Source: a virus. Taken from it: a stretch of 56,227 nt of DNA. Location: the IMG/VR virus record IMGVR_UViG_3300046003_007106, positions 1-56,227 of that record; one strand, 5' to 3'. Position numbers and translations under genes: made by a program. The notes below the pieces were generated by a model. That model saw nothing but the letters and a program-made list of their open reading frames with translations. It made no database searches and was not told the origin of the DNA. This document shows positions 43,696 through 51,183 of this stretch, one piece after another; position 1 is the stretch's first letter; every line of letters begins with the position of its first letter.

Positions 43696-43947
43696 ATGAA
43701 TAAAATTGCGTTTGAATACTTAAAAGAATTACAACAACAGTTAATAACATTAGGTGATGAACAAAAAAATAAATTGAGTGAGATCAATAACGAAAATTTT
43801 AAAGATGATGTTTTTGAAAACGTTATCGGTAAAATAGATGATGTCCTTTATGAGGTTGAGACTATAATGACTGATATTGAGGAAGGTTATTATAGTAACG
43901 AAAAAAGTGATTTTGATGAGGATGATGATACTTTTGGAGATTTTTAA
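43696..43947 (+). CDS. Small acidic helical protein, 83 aa
   Basis: The product is helical and acidic and ends in a run of Asp/Glu (SDFDEDDDTFGDF). It has no membrane segment or known motif. It is a single-gene unit with its own late-type element and a terminator, divergent from the secretion operon. The function is unknown. Confidence 0.6.
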   Translation: MNKIAFEYLKELQQQLITLGDEQKNKLSEINNENFKDDVFENVIGKIDDVLYEVETIMTDIEEGYYSNEKSDFDEDDDTFGDF

Positions 43948-43976
43948 AAAAATTTTAAAGTAAAACTATAAAATAC

Positions 43977-44011
43977 AAAACCCTGAATCTACAAGTTCAG
44001 GTTTTTTTTTG
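43977..44011 (+). terminator. Intrinsic terminator after gene at 43696
   Basis: CCTGAA (43982-43987) pairs with TTCAGG (43996-44001), followed by ten T. Confidence 0.8.
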
Positions 44012-44083
44012 TGGTTCTTTGACATATTGGTAATGAAAATAATCGAGTGGTAGGCCAAATTGATAGGGTTTATCTTCTGGTGC

Positions 44084-44091
44084 TATTTATT
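44084..44091 (+). promoter_or_regulatory. Late-promoter-like element close to ATG at 44095
   Basis: TATTTATT ends 3 bases before the ATG, which would give a leaderless message if used. Confidence 0.3.
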
Positions 44092-44094
44092 AAT

Positions 44095-44556
44095 ATGAGA
44101 AAACTAATATTAATAATCGTAATTGTTTTATCCACAATGATTTGCAAATCGCAAGTTGTTATAGATAAAGCTGGTGATGGTTGGGATCTTAGAGTTGATA
44201 GTGCGTTAACGGTTATTAAACAAACAGATACGACCACTTATAAACTCATTTTAATAGTTTGTGATAAAATAACTTTTTGGTCTGGTAACTACTCAACAAA
44301 CGAGGGTTCTAAAGACACAAAAGGAAGTATAATAATATCATCAGCAGATGCTAAGGCTAAATCCCTTAACAACATCGCTGCTGTTATCGTACATGAATCT
44401 TTACATCTTTATTTTAGGTATAAAGGTGTACGAGAATCACCAAGAGAAGAAATACTTTGTTATTCGTATGAATATAACTTCTTGAGGAAAATACCGAATA
44501 TTGAATATTATCTGTTGGAACATTGTTTAAAACAGATAAATCTCCAACGAAATTAA
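44095..44556 (+). CDS. Secreted HExxH metallopeptidase-like protein, 153 aa
   Basis: The ATG at 44095 begins a clear signal peptide (MRKLILIIVIVLSTMICKSQ, cut before VVIDKAG); the GTG farther upstream is rejected. The mature part contains IVHESLHLYFRY, an HExxH zinc site, followed by a Glu in REEILCYSYEYNF that could be the third ligand. It is a small exported zincin of unknown target, possibly acting on the host envelope. It lies near the secretion operon but on the other strand. Confidence 0.65.
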   Translation: MRKLILIIVIVLSTMICKSQVVIDKAGDGWDLRVDSALTVIKQTDTTTYKLILIVCDKITFWSGNYSTNEGSKDTKGSIIISSADAKAKSLNNIAAVIVHESLHLYFRYKGVRESPREEILCYSYEYNFLRKIPNIEYYLLEHCLKQINLQRN

Positions 44557-44645
44557 TAATGTTATCTATAACTCAGTAGGTTCGAGCCCTGATAGGACGA
44601 CTTAACATTTAAATTACCAGTACTGTTTTTTTTCATTCATAAAAG

Positions 44646-44653
44646 TATTTATA
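44646..44653 (+). promoter_or_regulatory. Late-promoter-like element for gene at 44667
   Basis: TATTTATA lies 13 bases before the ATG. Confidence 0.5.
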
Positions 44654-44666
44654 ATAAAACACTTTT

Positions 44667-45800
44667 ATGAAAAAAATTACCTTAAACGAAGAACTTACCA
44701 GAATACAAGAAATGATGGGTGTTAAGCATACTAGCCGAAATGGCAAAAACGCTATAGAAGAACTATCACCTTCGGATATAGTAAACTCAATGAGAGAAGA
44801 AGAAGAAACTGACGAAAACACAGAAGTTCTTAATAAATTCAAAGATCAATACGGTAAAAAAAAGGGTGAAGAAGTTTATTATGCAACTGCTAATAAGCAA
44901 GATAGAGACCCTGAAACATTTGAAAAAAATGAAGAATCCGCAATTGGTGGATGGGATCTTGCTATGGAAGGTATTAGAGTTGATTCTGATAATCGAGTTG
45001 ATTATCTTGAGAATGCCTTGAAGCATGTTTGGAACATGGGTAAAGGTAACAACACTATAGATCTTAAATCAATGGCCCAATCACTAATTGATGATATGTT
45101 CGGAGAACCAGAAGAAGAACCAGATTATAAAATGCCTGGTTATGACGACACGATGGACGCTTTAGGTGATCTTAAATTAGAAAATCTAGATGAACTTCAA
45201 AAAGAGCTTGAAGAAGAGGAAGGTTCTTGGATGGCTATGAGAGCTGGTAAAGATGGCCCAGTTTATGAAAACGAAGAAATGGGTGGGAATGATGAGGTTG
45301 AAGAATCAACAATTACATACTACATTACAAAAAATACTGATAAATATGGGGACACAACATATATCGTAATGAAAAAATACCCATATAAAGATGGATATAT
45401 GGTTGATGAATATAATGGGGAACAATATGCTGATAAATACCAAGCACAGCAAGTTCTTAACTACTTAATAAGACGACAAGAAAAATCTTCAACACGAATG
45501 ACAACTGGTAAAGAAGGTGAGGTTTATGAAAATGAAGAAATGGGAGAAGCTAGGAAACTACAACAAGAGACATATTTTGAAACACAAACTGGTGCTTTAC
45601 AATCGGCTGAAGAATATGCTACCCATAAAGGTTATACTGTTAATTGGGAGAGTATAAACCCAGAACATGTTGCTTACGGCCAAACGGTTAAGTATAGTGT
45701 TGAATTGATGAAAGATGGTACTCCATCTAGAAAGATGTTACAAATATCTTTATATAGAATGGAATCTGGTAAATATGAATTGACAAATTACATTAATTAA
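44667..45800 (+). CDS. Leader-bearing probable internal virion protein, 377 aa
   Basis: The N-terminus MKKITLNEELTRIQEMMGV has the shared leader described in the findings, though GLNE is replaced by GVKH. Residues 60-85 hold FKDQYGKKKGEEVYYATANK, a short motif I recall in other phage head proteins. A 13-residue unit (GKDGPVYENEEMG) at residue 194 recurs at residue 281 (GKEGEVYENEEMG), 261 bases apart. Both precede similar beta-rich segments. The protein is very acidic. It is probably packaged in the head; the function is unknown. The next gene follows after 5 bases. Confidence 0.7.
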   Translation: MKKITLNEELTRIQEMMGVKHTSRNGKNAIEELSPSDIVNSMREEEETDENTEVLNKFKDQYGKKKGEEVYYATANKQDRDPETFEKNEESAIGGWDLAMEGIRVDSDNRVDYLENALKHVWNMGKGNNTIDLKSMAQSLIDDMFGEPEEEPDYKMPGYDDTMDALGDLKLENLDELQKELEEEEGSWMAMRAGKDGPVYENEEMGGNDEVEESTITYYITKNTDKYGDTTYIVMKKYPYKDGYMVDEYNGEQYADKYQAQQVLNYLIRRQEKSSTRMTTGKEGEVYENEEMGEARKLQQETYFETQTGALQSAEEYATHKGYTVNWESINPEHVAYGQTVKYSVELMKDGTPSRKMLQISLYRMESGKYELTNYIN

Positions 45801-45805
45801 AATAT

Positions 45806-46336
45806 ATGGAAAACATTAACGAACAAATATCACGAATAAAAACCATGATGGGTTTAAATGAGGACGGGTCAACACCCCAATCACAAAACCCCACTGGTAC
45901 AACAAAACGTAAATGGACTGATGGTGTTAGCCGTGGTCCAGCTAACCCTATTGGTAACGCACCCTCTAGTATTAGAACAAACCATGGTAGGGCTAATCCA
46001 ATTGAATTGGCTGAAGACGAATCAACAAAACTTGAATCATTTGCTGAAACAAGATTGGGTGGTGCTGAAAAGATTGCTGATAACGCAAAAGAAAAAGGTG
46101 GTGTGGCTTTATTAACTTACCACCATTTTGAAGTTAAATTATCTTATTATGAAAAAGCGGCTAAAGGTGAATTAAACATGGATGACGCTAAAAAAGAATA
46201 CGAAGATTTATTAGAAAAACTTTACTCAAAAACAAAAGATGATATGGGTATTGAACAAATAGATTTTCAAGAACTACTCGGTAAAATGGAAGTACTGGGG
46301 GAGTTGATAATCAAAGAAAATGAAAAAGGAGCTTAA
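45806..46336 (+). CDS. Leader-bearing probable internal virion protein, 176 aa
   Basis: The leader MENINEQISRIKTMMGLNE ends at residue 19 with the L-N-E site. A flexible Ser/Pro/Asn-rich part (20-65) follows, then a helical C-terminal half (residues 75-176) rich in Lys, Glu and Ala. No catalytic motif is visible. It is co-transcribed with the preceding leader-bearing gene. Cleavage after Glu19 would leave a mature protein of 157 residues. Confidence 0.7.
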   Translation: MENINEQISRIKTMMGLNEDGSTPQSQNPTGTTKRKWTDGVSRGPANPIGNAPSSIRTNHGRANPIELAEDESTKLESFAETRLGGAEKIADNAKEKGGVALLTYHHFEVKLSYYEKAAKGELNMDDAKKEYEDLLEKLYSKTKDDMGIEQIDFQELLGKMEVLGELIIKENEKGA

Positions 46337-46350
46337 AAGCTCCTTTTTTT
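46323..46350. terminator. Bidirectional terminator between convergent leader-bearing genes
   Basis: AAAAAGGAGCTT pairs with AAGCTCCTTTTT. The hairpin overlaps the stop codon of the plus-strand gene and has T runs in both directions. Confidence 0.85.
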
Positions 46351-46372
46351 ATTATTTGTATTTTGAATAATC

Positions 46373-46687
46373 TTATTTAATCGGATCGTCAAAATCTGGA
46401 TCACTTTCATGACCTTGTGTTTTTTTATAAGCTTCCAATTCAGTTCTTAACTGATCCCAATCATTGACACCATTATCATTGATATATTCGATTAAGCTAT
46501 ACATATTTTTAAAACCTAGGTACGCTATTGCCGCTGGGTTATCATTTAGATAATCAACGAACTCTTGAATACCAGAAGATTTTAAACTGATTTCACGTAT
46601 GAGTTGTTCGGAATCTTTTTGGGTTTCATTTAAACCCATCATTTTACGCATCTTAGCAATCGTTTCTATTAATATCATTTTTTCCAT
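46373..46687 (-). CDS. Leader-bearing small protein, 104 aa
   Basis: MEKMILIETIAKMRKMMGLNE (residues 1-21) is the shared leader, here with ILIET in place of LNEQ. The rest is a small helical domain (EFVDYLNDNPAAIAYLGFKN) with an acidic end. It follows the upstream leader-bearing gene without a gap. No known family. The mature product after cleavage would be about 83 residues. Confidence 0.7.
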   Translation of the reverse strand: MEKMILIETIAKMRKMMGLNETQKDSEQLIREISLKSSGIQEFVDYLNDNPAAIAYLGFKNMYSLIEYINDNGVNDWDQLRTELEAYKKTQGHESDPDFDDPIK

Positions 46688-47347
46688 TTATGCAAACATT
46701 TTTGATGCTTTTTCGTACCAATCTGGGAAATATCTTCTTAGATATAATTTCATAGCTTTCATCACTAAACCCTCTTTATCAGTATTATATTCTTCCCAAT
46801 CATCCCAAAAATGATCTACAGCTTCCTCAGCCGCATTTTTTAAATCATCATACATCCCTAAATTAAATTCCGTTGGTTCATTAAGATCGGTGTGAATTGT
46901 TTTATTCATATACCCTTGATCAGAACTACCCCAATCTTCATCGATTGCACCTGACTCAACATCATCATAATTTTTTGAAGCGTATTTATTAGCTTCTTCT
47001 TCATCATGAGCATCGATCATCGCTTGATCCTCTGGTGACATACCATCAGTATCTTGAGCTAATAAATCATCAAAAGAAATCATTTTTTCTTCTGGATCAT
47101 TACTTTCACCCATATTTCTACTACGATCCCAATCTTTTTCCATATCAGCCAAAACAGAATCTTTTTCATTACCACTTAATTTATTCCACTCAACCTTACC
47201 ACCAACGTAATCAATAGCGTCCTGATAAAAATCATGTTGTTGTTTAGCGTTTGATTTTGCATTGGACATGTCATCCATATGGTTCTCATTAAGACCCATC
47301 ATATTGCGCATCTTAATAATTTGTTCGTTTAATATAGGTTTTTTCAT
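46688..47347 (-). CDS. Leader-bearing acidic protein, 219 aa
   Basis: The ATG at 47347 is chosen because it gives the leader MKKPILNEQIIKMRNMMGLNE and lies 17 bases after a late-type element; the open frame extends farther upstream through the promoter. The mature part is very acidic (many Asp/Glu) with a helical C-terminus (YLRRYFPDWYEKASKMFA). No family is recognised. It is probably an internal head protein. Confidence 0.7.
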   Translation of the reverse strand: MKKPILNEQIIKMRNMMGLNENHMDDMSNAKSNAKQQHDFYQDAIDYVGGKVEWNKLSGNEKDSVLADMEKDWDRSRNMGESNDPEEKMISFDDLLAQDTDGMSPEDQAMIDAHDEEEANKYASKNYDDVESGAIDEDWGSSDQGYMNKTIHTDLNEPTEFNLGMYDDLKNAAEEAVDHFWDDWEEYNTDKEGLVMKAMKLYLRRYFPDWYEKASKMFA

Positions 47348-47364
47348 AACAATTTCTTTATTTA

Positions 47365-47372
47365 TATAAATA
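47365..47372 (-). promoter_or_regulatory. Late-promoter-like element for gene at 47347
   Basis: Minus-strand TATTTATA lies 17 bases before the ATG. Confidence 0.55.
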
Positions 47373-47397
47373 TACTGAATTTTACCAAAAATACGCA

Positions 47398-47405
47398 TAT
47401 TTATA
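47398..47405 (+). promoter_or_regulatory. Late-promoter-like element facing a nearby terminator
   Basis: Plus-strand TATTTATA is divergent from the previous site. Transcription from here would meet a terminator at 47457-47486 after about 70 bases. Confidence 0.45.
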
Positions 47406-47409
47406 TCAG

Positions 47410-47451
47410 ATGCATCGAAAAAAACAAAATAAAAATAATATAATCACGTAA
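47410..47451 (+). CDS. Possible 13-residue leader peptide
   Basis: ATG at 47410 opens MHRKKQNKNNIIT and stops at TAA just before the hairpin at 47457. It is too short to judge by itself. Its place between a promoter-like element and a terminator, ahead of the synthetase-like gene, would fit an attenuation leader, but this is speculative. Confidence 0.25.
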   Translation: MHRKKQNKNNIIT

Positions 47452-47456
47452 ATGAA

Positions 47457-47486
47457 AATCTCTCCTTTTTGAAGAGATTTTTTTTT
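47457..47486 (+). terminator. Terminator or attenuator ahead of synthetase-like gene
   Basis: AATCTCT pairs with AGAGATT and is followed by a T run. No annotated plus-strand gene lies before it, so it either ends a short RNA or controls the next gene. Confidence 0.7.
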
Positions 47487-47505
47487 GCCCTAAAAACAAA
47501 AAAAG

Positions 47506-48321
47506 ATGAAAAATACAGAAACTTACCACGAGCTGGTACAAAAAATGAGAACCTTCTTTATCCAAAAAGGATTTAAAGAGGTACCAACACAATCAAGATT
47601 ATCAATCCTTGCTGCATGCGAAAACCCGCACTCAGTTAAAACATTTGAATACAGCGGGGAGATTTGGCCGTTACCACAAACTGGGCAAATGTGGCTTGAG
47701 CATGAACTATTAATGAACCCTGAATGGGATGGAGTGTTCTGCATCTCAACATCATACAGAGAAGAGAAGAACCCAATCCCAGGTAGACACGAATTAATCT
47801 TTCCAATGTTTGAGTTCGAATCAAAAGGTACAATGGAAGATATGATTAAATTGGAAGGTGATTTATTGGCTTATCTTGGGTTTGGTGATTCAATGCATGA
47901 GGTACAATACGAAGATGTGTGTGAAGAATATGGTGGTGTTTCAATCTTGGAAGATGAACACGAGTCAAGAATATGGAAAGAGAAAGGAAATATCGTTTCA
48001 CTTCAACATTTCCCGATCAGAACAAATCCGTTCTGGAATATGAAAAATGATCAAAACGGAATCTTTAATAAGGTTGATGTTATCATGTATGGACAAGAAA
48101 CTATCGGTTCCGCAGAAAGAAGTTGTGATGTAAGTAAGATGAAGGAAATGTTCTATACCATTGAAAATGGTGGTTACGCTGGTAAATTGTTTGAATTATT
48201 CGGTAAAGACCGTGTGGAAGCAGAACTTGAAAAATTCTTATCATTTGACTTTTTCCCAAGATTTGGTGGTGGTATCGGAATGACTAGATTGGCAAGAGCT
48301 TACGAGCTAATGAAAGGTTAA
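47506..48321 (+). CDS. Class II aminoacyl-tRNA-synthetase-like catalytic domain, 271 aa
   Basis: The protein is a free-standing class II catalytic core of the Asp/Asn/Lys type. Motif 2 is FCISTSYREEKNPIPGRHELIFPMFEFES, and motif 3 is FGGGIGMTRLARAYE, with Arg at the ATP-binding position. There is no anticodon-binding domain, so it resembles paralogues such as asparagine synthetase A or amino-acid ligases more than a complete synthetase. It may activate an amino acid and attach it to a protein, tRNA or small molecule. Codon use is somewhat more GC-rich than its neighbours. A possible attenuator precedes it. Confidence 0.75.
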   Translation: MKNTETYHELVQKMRTFFIQKGFKEVPTQSRLSILAACENPHSVKTFEYSGEIWPLPQTGQMWLEHELLMNPEWDGVFCISTSYREEKNPIPGRHELIFPMFEFESKGTMEDMIKLEGDLLAYLGFGDSMHEVQYEDVCEEYGGVSILEDEHESRIWKEKGNIVSLQHFPIRTNPFWNMKNDQNGIFNKVDVIMYGQETIGSAERSCDVSKMKEMFYTIENGGYAGKLFELFGKDRVEAELEKFLSFDFFPRFGGGIGMTRLARAYELMKG

Positions 48322-48341
48322 CTTAATGTTATGGTATATAT

Positions 48342-48365
48342 GGGGGTCTTCGGACTCCCTTTTTT
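48342..48365 (+). terminator. Intrinsic terminator after synthetase-like gene
   Basis: GGGGGTC-TTCG-GACTCCC forms a stable stem closed by a UUCG tetraloop and is followed by T residues. Confidence 0.85.
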
Positions 48366-48379
48366 ATAGTTTAAAAAAC

Positions 48380-48387
48380 TATTTATA
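48380..48387 (+). promoter_or_regulatory. Late-promoter-like element for gene at 48399
   Basis: TATTTATA lies 11 bases before the ATG. Confidence 0.5.
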
Positions 48388-48398
48388 TAAAAAGGTTA

Positions 48399-49079
48399 AT
48401 GAGGACATTAGTTATATCTGATATACATATTGGATCCAAAGGGTGTAAAGCGGAAGAAATACTCACTTTACTTAAAACAGAATCTTACGAAAGAGTTATT
48501 TTAGTGGGTGATATCATTGATGGGTGGTTATTTAAAAAGTACAGAAAATTCTCATATGATCAAACAAAGGTTATTCGTGAGTTATTAAAACAATCAAAAA
48601 ATAAAGAAATTATCTGGATCTCAGGAAACCATGATGAATTTTTAAGAGAATACAGCCCATTACATATTGGCAACATTATTGTTGTTGATGAATTTATTGA
48701 GGATGGTGTTTGGTTTTGTCATGGTGACAAATACGATGGTGTAATTAAATTAAAATGGCTCGGCGTACTTGGTTCAATCGGATATGATATGGCAATTGTT
48801 TTTGATAGATGGTTGAAAAGAATGGGTAAAAAGACATCTCTTTCAAAATACTTAAAGGATAATGTTAAAGCCGCTGTTTCATTCATGGTTGATTTTGAGA
48901 ACGAGATGGTTCGTCAAACAAAGAAAAGAAACTGTCACACGGTTGTATGTGGACACATACATAATCCATCTGATAAAAATATCAATAACGTTAGATACAT
49001 TAACACGGGTGACTGGGTTGAGAATTGTTCATACGTTATCTATGAAAATAAAGAGTTAGAATTAATAACCAGATATTAA
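48399..49079 (+). CDS. LpxH-like metallophosphatase, 226 aa
   Basis: The calcineurin-type metal-binding motifs are complete: SDIHIGS, GDIIDGW, SGNHDEF, FCHGDKYD and GHIHNPSD. The closest family is UDP-2,3-diacylglucosamine pyrophosphatase (LpxH) and its lipid-linked relatives, peripheral membrane enzymes that act on glycolipid precursors. It overlaps the next gene, a GT2 glycosyltransferase, by one base, which points to a joint role in modifying a lipid-linked or surface glycan. Confidence 0.82.
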   Translation: MRTLVISDIHIGSKGCKAEEILTLLKTESYERVILVGDIIDGWLFKKYRKFSYDQTKVIRELLKQSKNKEIIWISGNHDEFLREYSPLHIGNIIVVDEFIEDGVWFCHGDKYDGVIKLKWLGVLGSIGYDMAIVFDRWLKRMGKKTSLSKYLKDNVKAAVSFMVDFENEMVRQTKKRNCHTVVCGHIHNPSDKNINNVRYINTGDWVENCSYVIYENKELELITRY

Positions 49080-49783
49080 TGGAAGAAAAACTTACAATAG
49101 TAATACCAACAAAAAACGAAAAAAAATATATAGGAAGATTGTTAACAGCGCTTTATCATCAAAAGATTGGTCAAACTAAAATTATCATATCTGATAATAA
49201 CTCACAGGATACAACACTATCAATTGTACAACTTTATAAAAAAATACTTAATTTAAATATAGAGGTTGTTGAGGGTGGTTTACCATCTGTTGCTAGAAAC
49301 AACGGCGCTTTAAAAGCAACAACCCCTTATATATTATTTGTTGACGCTGATGTTACTTTCACAAGAAACAACGCAATTGCGTTGGCGATGAAAAAAATTG
49401 TTAACAAAAAGATTGTTTCCACAACCCCAGTATATAAAGGCACCAAGGATTTAAAGGCAAAATTATTATTCTCTGTTAATAATCATCTTACAAAGTTTAT
49501 ATCACTATTTGACCCATTTGCAGTCGGGGCCTTCATGCTCATCAGAAAAAAAGATTTTTTTGATAAAGGTGGTTACGATATAGAAATCATACAGTCAGAG
49601 GATTGGTGGTTATCAAAACAATTTAAACCAAGTGAATTTTGTTTGATACCAAAATTAATTACACAAGACAATAGACGATTTAAAAAATTTGGATATATGA
49701 ATATGATTAAAATGATGTTTGTTAATTGGATTAATAAAAACAACCTAGATCATTTTAAAAAGAATAATGGGTATTGGAATTAA
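49079..49783 (+). CDS. Glycosyltransferase family 2, 234 aa
   Basis: The GT2 A-fold is clear: TIVIPTKNEKKYIGRLL, IISDNNSQDTT, ARNNGALKATTPYILFVDADV (D-x-D) and a later QSEDWWLSKQF (general base region). It has only a weak hydrophobic segment, so it is probably a cytoplasmic or membrane-associated enzyme. It is translationally coupled to the LpxH-like phosphatase. The product could be a modified lipid A, lipid-linked sugar or surface glycan. Confidence 0.88.
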   Translation: MEEKLTIVIPTKNEKKYIGRLLTALYHQKIGQTKIIISDNNSQDTTLSIVQLYKKILNLNIEVVEGGLPSVARNNGALKATTPYILFVDADVTFTRNNAIALAMKKIVNKKIVSTTPVYKGTKDLKAKLLFSVNNHLTKFISLFDPFAVGAFMLIRKKDFFDKGGYDIEIIQSEDWWLSKQFKPSEFCLIPKLITQDNRRFKKFGYMNMIKMMFVNWINKNNLDHFKKNNGYWN

Positions 49784-49797
49784 AAATTTTCATAACC

Positions 49798-49805
49798 TAT
49801 TTATA
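49798..49805 (+). promoter_or_regulatory. Late-promoter-like element for gene at 49820
   Basis: TATTTATA lies 14 bases before the ATG. Confidence 0.5.
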
Positions 49806-49819
49806 ATTAAATTATTAAA

Positions 49820-50857
49820 ATGAAAAAAAATCAAAAAAACAAAATTAAAAAGATGTCAAACGAAAACAATCAAGAAGTAGGTGCTGAGGTTAATGTTTCA
49901 GTAGACGGTAACGTATCAACCCAAACGGGTAACGAACAAGTAGGTGCAAGCGCAAACGCATCATATGATGCTCACGCTGAAGCTGAAGCAAACGCAAAAG
50001 CTGGTATCGATGGTGATATGGCTTACGCATCCGCAGAAGCTCATGTTAGCGCAGAAGTAAGTGCAGAAGCGAACGCTGAAGCACATGCAAATCAAGAATT
50101 AGGTGGTGGTGTTAGTGTAGGTGCTGACGTAAGTGCTGGAGCTGAAGCTCACGCAAGTGCTGAAGCAAATGCGGAAGTACATGCTGAAGCTGGTTGGGAT
50201 GGATCAGACGCTAAGGTAGCAGCTGGTGCAAGTGTTGATGCTAGAGTAGAGGTTGGAGCGAGTGGTGAGGCAAACGCTAAAGCTGGGGTAGACACACCAA
50301 TCGGCGAAGTTTCTGTTGAGGCTAATGCTGAAGGACATGCTGGCGCATACGCAGAAGCTCACGCTGGAGTTGATGGACACGCAAGTGTTGGTGAGCATGG
50401 TGTTGAAGTTGGTGGTGGTGCGATGGCTGGAGCAAGTGTTGGTGTTGAAGCTGGTGGATCCGCTGGAGTGGACACACCTTTGGGTGGTGCTGAAGTAAGC
50501 GGTGGAGTTGGTACTAGTATAGGTGTACAGGTTGGTGCTGAAGGTGAAGGTCATACAACATATAATAATGGTGAGGTTAGTGTAGGTGTTTCTGGTGAAG
50601 CGGCTTTATTAGTAGGATTGGATGCTGATGTAAATGTTAACTTGGATTTAAATCCAGCTATTAGCATCGGTGAAACAGTTGTGGACAAAACACCTGAAAT
50701 TGCAAACACAGTTGCAAATGAAACTGTTAACGTGGCAAATACCGTGGCTGACACGACAACAAGTGCCGTAAACACTGTGGCCGATACAGCTAAAAATGTT
50801 GGTAATTCGATCTCTGATGGGGCTAAAAACATCGGTAAAAAACTTAAATTCTGGTAA
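49820..50857 (+). CDS. Ala/Gly/Glu/Val-rich repetitive protein, 345 aa
   Basis: After a basic start (MKKNQKNKIKKM) the protein is built of short irregular repeats such as AEANAEAHA, SVGADVSAGAEAHA and GVDTPLGGAEVSGG. These alternate small residues with Glu, His and Val over residues 20-270, a profile compatible with a beta-solenoid or amyloid-like rod. Residues 285-345 form amphipathic repeats (NVANTVADTTTSAVNTVADTAKNVGN), as in apolipoprotein- or LEA-like segments. There is no signal peptide or known family. A second in-frame ATG at residue 12 is an alternative start. The next gene begins 2 bases after the stop. Confidence 0.7.
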   Translation: MKKNQKNKIKKMSNENNQEVGAEVNVSVDGNVSTQTGNEQVGASANASYDAHAEAEANAKAGIDGDMAYASAEAHVSAEVSAEANAEAHANQELGGGVSVGADVSAGAEAHASAEANAEVHAEAGWDGSDAKVAAGASVDARVEVGASGEANAKAGVDTPIGEVSVEANAEGHAGAYAEAHAGVDGHASVGEHGVEVGGGAMAGASVGVEAGGSAGVDTPLGGAEVSGGVGTSIGVQVGAEGEGHTTYNNGEVSVGVSGEAALLVGLDADVNVNLDLNPAISIGETVVDKTPEIANTVANETVNVANTVADTTTSAVNTVADTAKNVGNSISDGAKNIGKKLKFW

Positions 50858-50859
50858 AA

Positions 50860-51126
50860 ATGGCTGAAAATCAAGGTATTACGGATACTTTCTTCACTAA
50901 ATTAAAGGAGCAATCGTTTACGATCATACTATTGGTCGGTATATTATGGTATCAAAACAATAATTATCGAAACTCTGTTGAAGATTATAAAACCCAACTT
51001 GATAAAAAAGATGAGACTATTATGAAGTTAGTTGATGATGAAAGACAGAGAATGGTCGAAAGGAATGAATATTTGATGACTCAAAGAGATAAGTATGTTG
51101 ATGAGTTAATTAATAAACAAAAATAA
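50860..51126 (+). CDS. Small membrane-anchored coiled-coil protein, 88 aa
   Basis: One hydrophobic segment (residues 18-31, FTIILLVGILWYQN) is followed by a charged coiled-coil tail (VEDYKTQLDKKDETIMKLVDDERQRM). This topology is that of inner-membrane spanins and of small phage anchor proteins. No lysis-gene neighbour is present, so the role is uncertain. It is co-transcribed with the Ala-rich repeat protein and followed by a terminator. Confidence 0.6.
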   Translation: MAENQGITDTFFTKLKEQSFTIILLVGILWYQNNNYRNSVEDYKTQLDKKDETIMKLVDDERQRMVERNEYLMTQRDKYVDELINKQK

Positions 51127-51127
51127 C

Positions 51128-51153
51128 AAAGGGGTCTAGGACCCCTTTTTTTT
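51128..51153 (+). terminator. Intrinsic terminator after gene at 50860
   Basis: GGGGTC-TAG-GACCCC is followed by eight T. Confidence 0.85.
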
Positions 51154-51183
51154 ATATAGTGCTATTTTGAAGAATGTTTTTTA

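Noticed and set aside
44573-44603. A tRNA-like 3' end (GGTTCGAGCCCTGATAGGACG)
   Set aside because: The T-arm has only four pairs, and no matching 5' acceptor strand or anticodon arm could be placed upstream, where a coding sequence ends. It may be a tRNA fragment, but no complete gene is supported.
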